From assembly GCA_963575745.1 (NCBI GenBank), contig CAUYUJ010004744.1:1-42500 (forward strand): a stretch of 42,500 nucleotides of DNA, given 5' to 3'. The notes under the pieces were generated by a model, which did not search any database, had not been told where the DNA came from, and saw only the letters and a list, made by a program, of their open reading frames with translations. This document shows positions 9,456 to 17,689 of this stretch, one piece after another. Both the position numbers and the translations under genes were made by a program. Source of the stretch: Prorocentrum cordatum. Lineage: Eukaryota > Sar > Dinophyceae > Prorocentrales > Prorocentraceae. The first letter of the stretch is position 1; the number at the start of each line of letters is the position of its first letter.

Positions 9456-9680
9456 TCGTCGTCGTCGTCCTCGTCGTCGTCTTCTTCGTCAACGTTTTCG
9501 CCGTCGTCACCGCCGACGTCGTCCCCGTCCCCGTCCTCGTCGTCGTCGTCGTCGTCGTGCTTGTTCTCGTCGTCGTCGTCGTCCTCGTCGTCAGGTGGCC
9601 GCGGTAGCCGTCGTCGTCGTCGTCGTCGCTGTCGCCGTCGTGGTCGTCGTCGTCGTCGTTGTTGTCGTCGTCGTCTTCGT

Positions 9681-9711
<31 letters not shown>

Positions 9712-9854
9712 GTCGTCGTCGTCGGTGTCGTCGTCGTCGCTGTCGTCGTCATCGTAGTCGCCGTCGTCGTTATTGCCGTCGTCGTCGTCCTCGTCGGCGT
9801 CGTCGTCGTAGTCGTCGTATTGATCGTAGCTTCAGTTGTCGTCACCGTCGTCCT

Positions 9855-9888
<34 letters not shown>

Positions 9889-10016
9889 GTCGGCGTCGTC
9901 GTAGTCGTCGTATTGATCGTAGCTTTAGTCGTCGCCACCGTCGTCCCCGTCCCCGTCCCCGGCCTCGACCCTGTGGTCGTCGTCCTCCTCGTCCTCGTCC
10001 TCGTCGTCGTATTCGT

Positions 10017-10058
<42 letters not shown>

Positions 10059-10082
10059 GGTCGTCGTCGTCGTCGTCGTCGT
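9456..10082 (+). repeat. GTC/CGT triplet array, second block
   Basis: Same higher-order pattern as the first block. The GATCGTAGCTT(T/C)AGT phrase occurs near 9822 and 9915, 93 bases apart. Confidence 0.95.
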
Positions 10083-10182
10083 TTTCGCCGATGGCCTCGA
10101 AGGGCCTCCAGACGTCTCAAGAGGTTTCAGGAGACCTCCAGAGGCCTCCGGAGACCTCTACAGACCTTCAGAGGCGGCCGTC
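10083..10182 (+). repeat. GTC-array module, copy 3
   Basis: TTTCGCCGATGGCCTCGAAG, GGGCCTCCAGACGTCTCAAG, GAGGCCTCCGGAGACCTCTA and GACCTTCAGAGGCGGCC, then GTC triplets. Confidence 0.9.
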
Positions 10183-10188
10183 GTCGTC

Positions 10189-10237
<49 letters not shown>

Positions 10238-10259
10238 TCGTCGTGCTTGTCCTCGTCGA

Positions 10260-10297
<38 letters not shown>

Positions 10298-10325
10298 TCG
10301 TCCTCGTCGTCATCGTCCTCTGGAC
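10183..10325 (+). repeat. GTC triplet array, third block
   Basis: About 140 bases of GTC with a few CTC and ATC substitutions. Confidence 0.95.
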
Positions 10326-10360
10326 GACAATGCGCGTTGTGCCCCCCCCTCCCTCCCCCC

Positions 10361-10550
10361 CATAATGTAACGCCCCCGCCCCCGTAGTGCGCCTCCGGAG
10401 CTGCCCGTGTAATGCTCGCAGGCTGCTGCGGTGCCTGCAGGCTGCAGAGGGCCTGGCCGGGCCTGCAGACGCTTCCGGAGGCCTCCGGAGATATCCGGAC
10501 GCTTCGTGAGGCCTCGGGAGACCTCTGCAGACCTCCAGAGGCGGCCGTGG
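10361..10550 (+). repeat. GTC-array module, copy 4 (long form)
   Basis: CATAATGTAACGCC, GTAGTGCGCCTCC, GCAGGCTGCTG, TGCAGACGCTTCCGGAGGCC and GACCTCCAGAGGCGGCCGTG. It is collinear with 8379-8587. A GTC and GTCGAC array follows to about 10685. Confidence 0.9.
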
Positions 10551-10650
10551 TCTTCGTCGTCGTGGTGGTCGTCGTCGTCGACGTCGACGTCGTCGTCGTC
10601 GTCGTCGTCGCTGACTTCTTCTTCGTCGTCGTCGTCGTCGTCGTCATCCT

Positions 10651-10681
<31 letters not shown>

Positions 10682-10688
10682 CTAGCCG
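10551..10688 (+). repeat. GTC triplet array, fourth block
   Basis: GTC triplets with GACGTCGACGTC, ATCGTC and TTCTTC variants. It ends abruptly at the coding-like block. Confidence 0.93.
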
Positions 10689-10761
10689 CCGCGGGGCTCA
10701 GGGAGCCAGTGGCGGGGCGCACTTCGCAGCGGCACTGCCCCGCCGAGCCCGGGATGATGGC

Positions 10762-12108
10762 ATGAGGGTCCAGGTCGCGCAGTCCCTCCTGCGCCGGGGC
10801 CTCGGAGAGGTGCTCGGGGAGTTCGAAGTGGGGTGCCAGAAGGTCTGCGGCCCGAAGGTAGAAGTCGTGGCGGAGGTCGTTGGCGACAATGTCGAGACGG
10901 ACTACCACTTCCGTGCTCCCTGCCAGCGGCTGGGGTTTCCCAGCCGACATGGGGGTCGCGAGGGTGCACGGGCTTCAGCAGGACATGTTCGAGGAGGCAC
11001 AGAAACACCTGTGCGCGGACCTGTGCGAAGCACCTGAGCCAGGAGGTGGTGAGGAACCCATCCACGCCACCGAGGAGGATGAAGCTGGAGGACGGAAGCT
11101 GGGGTCCGATCATCTTCCCCGCGGAGATGCAGACGGAGCACAGCAACCTGAAGAAGGAGATGAGCAAGAGGAAGGCGGAGTCCCGCAAGCTGGAGGACAG
11201 CAGTCTACAAAATGGTGGAGAGCCTCCAGCAGGAGGACACCGCGCTCAAGGAGGAGTCTCGGAAGCTGGACGACAGCAAGCAGACGGAGGAGGTTCGCGA
11301 GCTGGAGGACGGCCACGAGAAGAAGGACCAGGAGGAGCTGCGCCACGAGGCGCGGAGGTCGCCGCCTCCGGTGGTGGCAAGGGCGAACCTCTGGGACCAG
11401 ATGGAGCGGGCGCTTGGGGCGCAGGCGGTGACCAGCAGCCCGGCGGGCTAGGAGCAGGAGACGAAGGACGCGGAGGACGAGGACAACTGGGGTACTTGGA
11501 CGAGGCCTAACAGGTGGACGACACGATGCCAGGGGAAGCCGACAGCCCAGTGAAGGAGGTGAGGTACTTCCACATCGGGAGCGTTGACGACTTGGAGGAG
11601 GTCCACGCGGAGCAGGCCGAGGAGATCGGGAGCAAAAAACCAGATGGCGCCGTAACTCAGAGCGTGAATTACCTACCTCGCTTTCGCTTCCAGGCAAAAC
11701 CAAGCCATACCACGCGCCTCCTCGTCAAGCGGTCTGATCAGTACAGGCTGCAATTTGGCATCGTTTGGTATCTCTTGGAAGCGAGGGTGGTCAAAAGCGA
11801 GGGAGGTTTGTTTTCCCCCTAGTAACGGCAGAGGCGGCGGTGGAGGTCGAGGAGCCCATCGCGGTCGACTTCATCGCGAAGAAGGCGAAGGCAAAAAGGA
11901 GGAGAGGGTGCGCTTCCAGCCAGTGCCAAGCTTCCCCGAGCGGGAGACGGCGGAGGCGGGCTCGTCGGAGGGCGGCGGAATGCTCGCCGAGTTACCCAAG
12001 GAGCAGTTGAAGAAGGTTCAGAGGATGTTGCGGGAGGGCGGGTACTTTGGCGGGTTGGAGGGCGCCTCCAGGAAGCTCCAGGGCTTTGAGGCGTGGCTCC
12101 GCGAGTAG
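10762..12108 (+). pseudogene. Decayed gene for a charged, probably coiled-coil protein
   Basis: Seen: a non-repetitive block whose codons favour GAG, AAG, CTG, GAC and GC-ending codons, in a relay of frames. Frame 1 is read from 10762, frame 2 around 10949-11030 (MGVARVHGLQQDMFEEAQKH), frame 0 around 11020-11205 (SNLKKEMSKRKAESRKLEDS), and frame 1 from 11212 (LKEESRKLDDSKQTEEVREL). An in-frame TAG at 11449-11451 follows, with coding-like sequence beyond it. Frame 0 resumes near 11550 (VRYFHIGSVDDLEEVHAEQA), frame 2 at about 11828, and frame 1 to the stop at 12106 (LPKEQLKKVQRMLREGGYFG). The Lys/Glu/Leu-rich parts suggest a coiled coil. At 11205 the frame change leaves no room for an intron, so frameshift decay or assembly error is likelier. 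The AT-richer 11652-11830 could be an intron (GT at 11652, AG near 11830). The family is not recognised. The antisense frame 10690-10950 is also clean, so the strand of the first part is uncertain. Confidence 0.45.
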
Positions 12109-12150
12109 ATCGACGAGGTTGAGAGCGGCGATGGGGTTTCGACCCCGTCC

Positions 12151-12196
12151 GGCAGCAGCCCCCCCGAGGCACTCGGGCCTCGGGGGGGGTGCTGCC
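12151..12196. terminator. Strong G/C hairpin just past the candidate stop codon
   Basis: GGCAGCAGCCCCCCCGAGGC pairs with GCCTCGGGGGGGGTGCTGCC across a 6-base loop, about 19 pairs. It lies about 43 bases after the TAG at 12106-12108. I infer a 3' UTR structure. It is not a bacterial terminator, since no U-run follows. Confidence 0.6.
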
Positions 12197-12439
12197 AGGG
12201 TGGGTTCCGTCTGGGGTCTTTCTGGTCGGCTCCCTCGGGTCCTGGGTTTGAGGCGGTTTATGGCGGCCCTCCTGGCTGCCGCGGCCCTCTTGGGCCGCCG
12301 CCCCGAGTGGAACCTGCTGCGTCCCCCCCTGGGGGTCGGGGGTCGCGGCGCGGGTGCGCCTGTGGCCAGCGCGTCGAGCGGGCGTGCGGAGCTCTGCGAA
12401 GAGGGGGGGTCCTCCCCCAAGTAGTCAGAAGAGTCAGAA
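12197..12439. other. GC-rich spacer after the hairpin
   Basis: A 54-codon frame from ATG at 12260 to TAG at 12422 starts Met-Ala-Ala-Leu-Leu-Ala-Ala-Ala and could mimic a signal peptide. It is short, in very GC-rich DNA, and not supported as a gene. Confidence 0.3.
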
Positions 12440-12685
12440 GAGTCATCGTCGTCGTCCTCGTCCTCGTTGTCGTCCTCGTCGTCGGCGTCGTCGTCGTGCT
12501 CATCGTCGTCGCCGTCGTCCTCGCCCCCGTCCCCGTCCTCGTCCCTGTGGTCGTCGCCCTCCTCGTCGCCCCCGTCCTTGTCTTCGTCGTCGTCGTCGAG
12601 GGCCTCGACGGGCCTCCAGACGCTTCCAGAGGTACCGGGAGACCTCCTGAGGCCTCCGGAAACCTGTATGGACCTTCAGAGGCGG

Positions 12686-12774
<89 letters not shown>

Positions 12775-12835
12775 TGTCGGTCGTCGTCGTCGTCGTCGAC
12801 GTCGTCGTCCGGCGCTCGAGCGCCCTCGTCGTCCA
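12440..12835 (+). repeat. GTC arrays around module copy 5
   Basis: GTC/CTC triplets at 12447-12594, then the conserved module at 12595-12692 (GGCCTCGACGGGCCTCCAGA ... GACCTTCAGAGGCGGCC), then pure GTC triplets to about 12810. Confidence 0.93.
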
Positions 12836-13469
12836 TCGGACACCAGCGCAGAATAATGCTCCAAGGAGGGTATGGAGGCAAAACAATCTGTGGTGCTGCA
12901 CGCGCGCACTGCGCAGCGCATAGGCGATGTGGTGCGCGCGGCTGCAGCGGCGCATACAATGCTGCGCGCTGTGGTGCTTGGTGTGACGCGCACAGGTGCT
13001 GTGGCGCCGGAACCGCACGGCGGGGGGGTGGCGTTAAGTTGTGCCCCCCTCTCGCCCCCCCCCCCCCCCCATCAGGCCTCCTATGGTGGCGAATTTGGAA
13101 ATGCGCTCCTTGCGTCATCTGCACCTTCCGAACATATCTGGGCCGTCCCGAGGCGATCTTTGGGCACGCTTGGGTCTTTTTTATCCTTTCCAGAAGTATC
13201 GACCTTCTTACCTTCTCCTTGACGCCTCCTGCGGCGATGGGGATTGTGAAAACGAGAAGGATTGGCTGTGGATGCTACTGCTGCTAACGGCGTGCTTGGA
13301 GCGTCTGGGAGCGTCTTGGAGCGCTTGGGAAATTTTGGGAGACCAGGAAGCGAGCTGTAAAGATCAGCTGGTGTCCACATGTTTTTTTGTTTTAAAAGGA
13401 TCGTGAGGGTTGGATGGGTCGGTGGGAAAATCCGCATATGTGTGCCGAGTGGTAGTTGTTGTGCAGACT
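12836..13469. other. Stretch without a supported gene
   Basis: 12890-13015 is rich in alternating GCGC and TGTGC words. A C-run lies near 13057-13070. From 13080 to 13469 the sequence is non-repetitive with only short open frames. Confidence 0.4.
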
Positions 13470-13870
13470 GGTGAGTGGTTAGGGTTAGGGTATTAGGGTC
13501 AGGGTATTAGGGTCGGGTGTTGGGGTTTGGGTGTGAAGGCTCGGGTTAGGTCGGTTGGGTTTGTGATGGGGTCTTTAGGGGGGGGGGTCGCGTCAGGATG
13601 CTCGGGCTAGAGCGTTTCTATGACTAGGGTTTTAGGGTGAGGGTGTCAGGGCTTGGGTGTTGTAAGGTTACGGTGTGAGGGTCATGGTGTTAATTCGGTG
13701 TCAAGTCACGGTGCCAGGGTGAGGGTATTCGGGTTAGTATTAGGGTCAGGGCAGTCGCCAATGGTGTTAGGATTGTTGTGTTAGAAGGTGTTAGGGTTCA
13801 GGCCATGGTGTTAGGCTGAGGGTGTTTGGGTTTAGGGTTGGGGCGGTTGGGTTAGAGGTAGGACGGTACC
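13470..13870 (+). repeat. Second degenerate telomere-like tract
   Basis: GGTTAGGGTTAGGGTATTAG and similar words decay into GGTGTTAGG, GGTGTCAGGG and TTTAGGGTTG. It matches 7757-8245 in style and strand. Confidence 0.82.
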
Positions 13871-14025
13871 CCCCGCGAGGCCCCAAAGTGCTTCCTGACA
13901 GGCCCCAGTAGCTCTAACATCGAAGCCCGCATACGACCGCGTGCCACACCCGTCCCAACCCGATCATATACCGAGCCGAGGAACCACTTAGTATGATGAC
14001 CTTCAGAAAGTCAACATACATACAT
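13871..14025. other. Unique spacer upstream of the composite element
   Basis: No gene is seen. It ends with ATACATACAT at 14016-14025, which recurs at 15426-15435, on the other side of the element. Confidence 0.4.
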
Positions 14026-14172
14026 GGCACCCCGCAGTTGTGGATAAGAGTGAGGCGGCGGCGAGGACGTCGGCAGTCTGCGAGGCTTTGAAGAAGCCCA
14101 TCGCAGGCGCGTTATTTTTACAAATTGCACAACGAGCCCGTCGTAGGCGCCGGCTTTTGCGTTAAAGCAATG

Positions 14173-14375
14173 TGGGTCGGTCGCGTGTGGGGCGCGGGTT
14201 GGTCGCGAGTGGGTCGCGGGTGGGTCGCGGGCCGGGTCGCGGGTGGGTCGCGGGTGGGTCGCGGGCGGGTCGCGGGCGGGTCGCGGGGTGGGTCGCGGGT
14301 GGGTCGCGGGTGGGTGCGGGGTAGATCGCGGATGGGTCGCGTGTGGGTCTCGCGTGGGTCGCGGGTGGGTCGACG
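14173..14375 (+). repeat. GGTCGCGGGT tandem array
   Basis: About 20 units of 9-11 bases on the theme GGTCGCGGGTGG. It ends in GTCGACGACAGC, then CAACAA. Confidence 0.95.
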
Positions 14376-14404
14376 ACAGCATACATCAGACAACAAACAC
14401 TAAG

Positions 14405-14405
14405 C

Positions 14406-14447
<42 letters not shown>

Positions 14448-14448
14448 T
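14405..14448 (+). repeat. (CAA)n microsatellite
   Basis: About 14 pure CAA triplets joined to the GGTCGC array. Confidence 0.96.
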
Positions 14449-14595
14449 ACTAGCACGTGGGGACACTCCGTTCTCACCAGTGCCAGGGTTTTCATAGGAG
14501 GCCGGCAATACCCCCACTTTGTGGGGGGGCCGGTTCAAGGTCTACCAAATTTCCAAACGACTCTTCGCCACCACCCACACCCAGCTTCCCGCCCT

Positions 14596-14811
14596 ATGAC
14601 GTTCGGACACTTCACTTCGTGGCATGCGGACGACCGTGGCTACTATTCAGGGCCCCGCGGCCGACGACGACGGCGTGCGCGCGCGAAGAAAAAACGAATG
14701 TGTCCCGCATGGTATTATTTGACAGGGATGATGGCCCTGGCAGGTGCGCAACCGTTGTTGCAGAAGTTCGAAAAAGTTGCTCGCAAAAACCCGTTTGACA
14801 GAAATGTTTAA
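14596..14811 (+). CDS. Small basic protein with one hydrophobic segment, unknown function
   Basis: This is the most protein-like intact small frame in the window: 71 codons from ATG at 14596 to TAA at 14809-14811. The frame is open upstream to an ATG at 14521; I prefer the inner start because the upstream residues are low in complexity (HHPHPASRP). Residues 1-20 are polar and aromatic. Residues about 21-33 are a basic run (GRRRRRARAKKKR, resembling a nuclear-localisation or membrane-anchoring signal). Residues 36-53 (PAWYYLTGMMALAGAQPL) are hydrophobic enough for a short membrane span. The tail is amphipathic and basic and ends NPFDRNV. The codons are mixed and not repeat-derived. It sits inside the composite element between two CAA arrays, just before AT-rich DNA, so it may be cargo of that element. 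I recognise no family. Confidence 0.4.
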   Translation: MTFGHFTSWHADDRGYYSGPRGRRRRRARAKKKRMCPAWYYLTGMMALAGAQPLLQKFEKVARKNPFDRNV

Positions 14812-14814
14812 AAA

Positions 14815-15205
14815 GTGTTGGGTTTCCTACGAATCCGCAAGAGCGCGCGGGATGAAATTTTGATTTTTTTTTGTAAAAACAAAAACATTGTTTTTTATGT
14901 TTTTATGTTAAAATCGCTACGAAAACTAAGGTTTTGGAAGGATTTCGTCTTGCGCGCGCGAATGTCCACTTTACCTTTTTTTTTGCAAGGGATTCTTGAA
15001 GTTTGGTTATGTTAGAACAAGAAATGTCCACTTTAGCTTATTTTTTGCAAGGGAAAGCGGGCCGTAACAAAACAACCGGATCCGGACCAACCCGTTTTGC
15101 CTGAGACTTCCTCACGAAAATGATGAAAATGTGGCTGCGGCCTAGGCGCGGCGGGGGGGTCGTGCACCAGGGGCCCCAACAATAATTATTCTTTAAAAGT
15201 AATAA
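14815..15205. other. AT-rich interior with a duplicated ATGTCCACTTTA segment
   Basis: Composition drops well below the window average, with T-runs and A-runs. A segment of about 33 bases (ATGTCCACTTTA..., T-run, GCAAGGGA) occurs near 14961-14993 and again near 15025-15056. No gene beyond short frames. Confidence 0.7.
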
Positions 15206-15206
15206 T

Positions 15207-15242
15207 GTTCAACAACAACAACAACAACAACACCACCACCAA

Positions 15243-15273
<31 letters not shown>

Positions 15274-15352
15274 AACAACAGCAGTAGCACCAACAACAAC
15301 AACACCAGCAACAGCAACAACAACACACAACAAACAACGAACAACGCAACAA
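15207..15352 (+). repeat. Second CAA array
   Basis: CAA triplets with CAC, CAG and AGC interruptions, about 145 bases. Confidence 0.95.
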
Positions 15353-15356
15353 CAAT

Positions 15357-15420
15357 CCGCACCGCGAAACCTCACTTCAGCCACGCGCCCAGGGGCAGTG
15401 AATGACCGTTCGGCCCCTCA
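15357..15420 (+). repeat. End module of the composite element
   Basis: CCGCACCGCGAAACCTCA, CTTCAGCCACGCGCCCAGG, then GGCAGTGAATGACCG and TTCGGCCCCTC. A close match is at 32249-32318. Confidence 0.85.
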
Positions 15421-15479
15421 TTTTAATACATACATATATGTGTATACACACATGGATACACGTGTATAGTTATGATGAA

Positions 15480-15745
15480 AGAACAAGAGAGCGAGAGAGG
15501 GATAGAGAGAGACAGAAACATAACGAGAGAGAGAGAGAAACAAAGAGAGAGAGAAAGAGAGAGAGATGGAAAACGAAAGAGAGCGAGAGAGAGAGATTAC
15601 GACAGAGCGACAGAGAGAGAGAGTAAACATGGAAGGGATAGTGGGGGAGAAGAGCATCAGTACGTATGTATGTATGTGTATATATAAATATATTGTTGCA
15701 ACACATGTATGTATGTATGTATGTATGTATGTATGTATGTATGTA
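15480..15745. repeat. GAGA microsatellite followed by TATG microsatellite
   Basis: 15480-15635 is GA-rich (GAGAGA, GAAAGAGA). 15660-15745 is (GTAT)n, interrupted by TATATAAATATATTGTTGC. Confidence 0.95.
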
Positions 15746-15799
15746 GGAAAATGAATTCAACGCGTTCCGTAAGTAGGCTTTGCCCAGGGGTTGAGATTT

Positions 15800-16160
15800 G
15801 TTTGTGAAGAATCATTGTGTGCGGTCGCCAGTTTTCACCGGGGTTCCTCCGGGATTCTTTGGTCGTTCATAAGGCGGTTCCCCGGGGTTCTTTGCTTTTG
15901 TTTCCTTAAAGCGTTGCCTGGGTTCCTCGGAGAGGTCTTCCTCGGGTTCCCAGGCTTCCTCCTTGGTCTTGCTGTCATGCTGTTTTTATAGGGGCCTTCT
16001 TCGGGTCTCCCAGGTTCCTTGGTATTGTTCCCAACCACCTTGTGGTGTTGGGTCTTCGTTTTGAAGAGACGGTCCCCGCGTTCCTCTCCTCTGCTCCCCT
16101 CCTCCCCCTCCTCCCTCCTTCCCCTGATCGCCTATGCCCTCCGCGTGTCTTTGTTCCGGC
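15800..16160 (+). repeat. CCTCGGGTTCC-type interspersed repeat
   Basis: The phrase TTCCTCGGGTTCCC..G followed by TTGGTCTTG recurs near 15855-15970, 16470-16620 and 16900-16990, with TTCTTCGGG variants. It is a loose tandem family. Confidence 0.7.
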
Positions 16161-16395
16161 ACGCCCCTCACACGTTTCGTGGCCCCACAGGGAACCCCAC
16201 CGAAGGCCCAAATGCCAGCGTTCGCATGCGGCCACCGCTCCCATCTTGGCACACCCCTCACGTTTCGTGGCCCCCTGGGGGGCCCCACCAAAGGCCCGAA
16301 TGCCAGCGTTCGCATGCGGCCACCGCGCGCATTTTGGCACCTCTCACACGTTGGGGAGCCCCATATGGAGCTCCACCGAACGCAATGCATACAAT
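16161..16395 (+). repeat. 88-bp tandem repeat, two full units and one decayed
   Basis: Units contain CACGTTTCGTGGCCCC, then CCCCACC.AAGGCCC.AATGC and CAGCGTTCGCATGCGGCCAC. The last phrase is spaced 88 bases between units one and two. The third unit keeps only the first half. Confidence 0.88.
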
Positions 16396-16734
16396 GACGG
16401 TGCCCACAACTGCAGATGGTGTTTTTTTCGCCAGGCTATGGGTTCTTCGGTCCCGTTTCTGTCCTGTTTTTGGAGAGTCCTTCCTCGGGTTCCCCGGGTT
16501 TCTTGGTCTTGTTTCTTTACTGGTTTTGAAGATGCCGATGCTTTCCTCGGGTCTCTCGGGTTCTTTGGTCTTGTATCCTTACGGTTTTGCAGAGACTTTC
16601 CCTGGGTTCCTTGGTCGTGTTTTTTCCTTACCTAGGCTCTGCCTAGAAGGGTTCTTATTCGGTACACTTAAAGGGCCGGGCAGTAAAACTCGCCCCGGGC
16701 GGTTCCCCCGGCATCCGCCCCGCGGTTCCCCCAG

Positions 16735-16840
16735 TGATGTTCCCTCAGCTTGGCGTTGCTTATCTCATCTTAGCTTAGCTTCTTTCATCTTAGCTTAGCT
16801 TCATCTTAACTTAGCTTAGCTTCATGTAGATGTTGCTTTC
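16735..16840 (+). repeat. CTTAGCTTCAT short tandem repeat
   Basis: TCATCTTAGCTTAGCTTC and shorter variants are repeated about five times. Confidence 0.85.
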
Positions 16841-16884
16841 CTAGATCCTCCAACTCCTAGGTAGGGTCGCACTGGGATAATCTA

Positions 16885-17110
16885 TCGTGTTGAAGGAGAC
16901 CTTCTTCGGGCTCCCCTGGTTCCTTGGTCTTGTTTCTTTACTTTTTTTGAGGAGGTCTTCCTCGGGTTCCCCGGCTTGGTCTTGTTTCCGACCAGCAAGT
17001 GTAAGCAATGCCGAGCAACGCAGCAACGCCAAGCAACGCCAAGCAACGCAACGCAATGAGCGACACTGCAACGCCACACGAGGCAATGCAATGCCAAGCA
17101 TTACCGCTTA
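16885..17110. repeat. TCGGGTTCC repeat followed by AAGCAACGCC repeat
   Basis: 16890-16990 continues the CCTCGGGTTCC family. 17000-17105 is a loose tandem of GCAACGCCAAGCAACGCAA units with CAATGC variants. Confidence 0.8.
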
Positions 17111-17134
17111 GGAAGCGCTCCCCTAATTTGGGTC

Positions 17135-17310
17135 GCGCAGGGTCGATGTATACACATATGCATGTAAGTATGTTTATATATATACATGTGTACAAACGTA
17201 CACATGCATGTAACCTCATACGTAGAAACAGAGAGAGAGAGAGAGGGAGAGAGAGAGGGATATTGAGACGGTGAGAGAGCGAGAGAGAGAGAGAGAGAGA
17301 GAGGCCTGGG
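17135..17310. repeat. TATA/TACA-rich segment and GAGA microsatellite
   Basis: 17140-17225 has ATATGCATGTAAGTATG-like words. 17231-17305 is (GA)n with GGGA interruptions. Confidence 0.85.
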
Positions 17311-17489
17311 GCTACCTGACGCTGGTCTGCGCTGGCGCAGGCGAGCCCCCTCCCCACCCGCGCACACGGCGGCCTCCGCTCTTTGCGCCTACCTTCCCCG
17401 CGGGAGCTGCGTCGGCAACAGCGGCGACTGCTGCTGCTTCCTCGTCCCCTCTCTGCCTTCCCCAACGGCCTCCTCCAAGAGGCAGGAGA

Positions 17490-17650
17490 ACACGGAGGAG
17501 GAGGAGGAGAAGACATATAGGAGGAGGAAGGACAAGGGGGAGGATGAGTAAGAGGAGGAGGAGGAGGCGAAGGAGGAGAAGGAGGAGGAGGAGGAGGAGG
17601 AGGAGGAAGGAGGAGGAGGAGGAGGATGAGGAGGAGGAGGAAGAGGGATG
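17490..17650. repeat. AGG/GGA purine tract
   Basis: About 160 bases of GGA with AAGG and GATGAG interruptions. Confidence 0.93.
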
Positions 17651-17689
17651 ATGAGCCGGAGGGAGTGCGAGGAGGAGGAGAGGAAGAAA

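Larger units (their letters stand above)
14026..15425 (+). mobile_element. Composite GGTCGC/CAA element, copy 1
   Basis: Order: start module (GGCACCCCGCAGTTGTGGAT, then GATAAGAGTGA and two G(T/C)AGGCGC units), GGTCGCGGGT array, CAA array, a unique interior with a small ORF and AT-rich DNA, a second CAA array, and an end module with CTTCAGCCACGCGCCCAGG. The same start, arrays and end, in the same order and strand, occur at 29905-32320 around a different interior. The start module plus array is also present inverted at 41220-41485. The flanks share ATACATACAT, a possible 10-bp target duplication, although that word is low in complexity. No transposase is seen. Confidence 0.65.

Noticed and set aside
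9288-10370. 360-codon Ser/Arg-rich frame
   Set aside because: Produced by the GTC arrays. It also crosses two copies of the repeat module.
10168-10950. Minus-strand 260-codon frame as a gene
   Set aside because: Its first ~85 codons look like protein, but they are exactly antisense, in register, to a plus-strand coding-like frame. The rest is GTC array, so I kept the plus strand with a caveat.
12260-12424. 54-codon frame with an Ala/Leu-rich start like a signal peptide
   Set aside because: Short, in very GC-rich DNA just after a candidate 3' UTR, with no further support.
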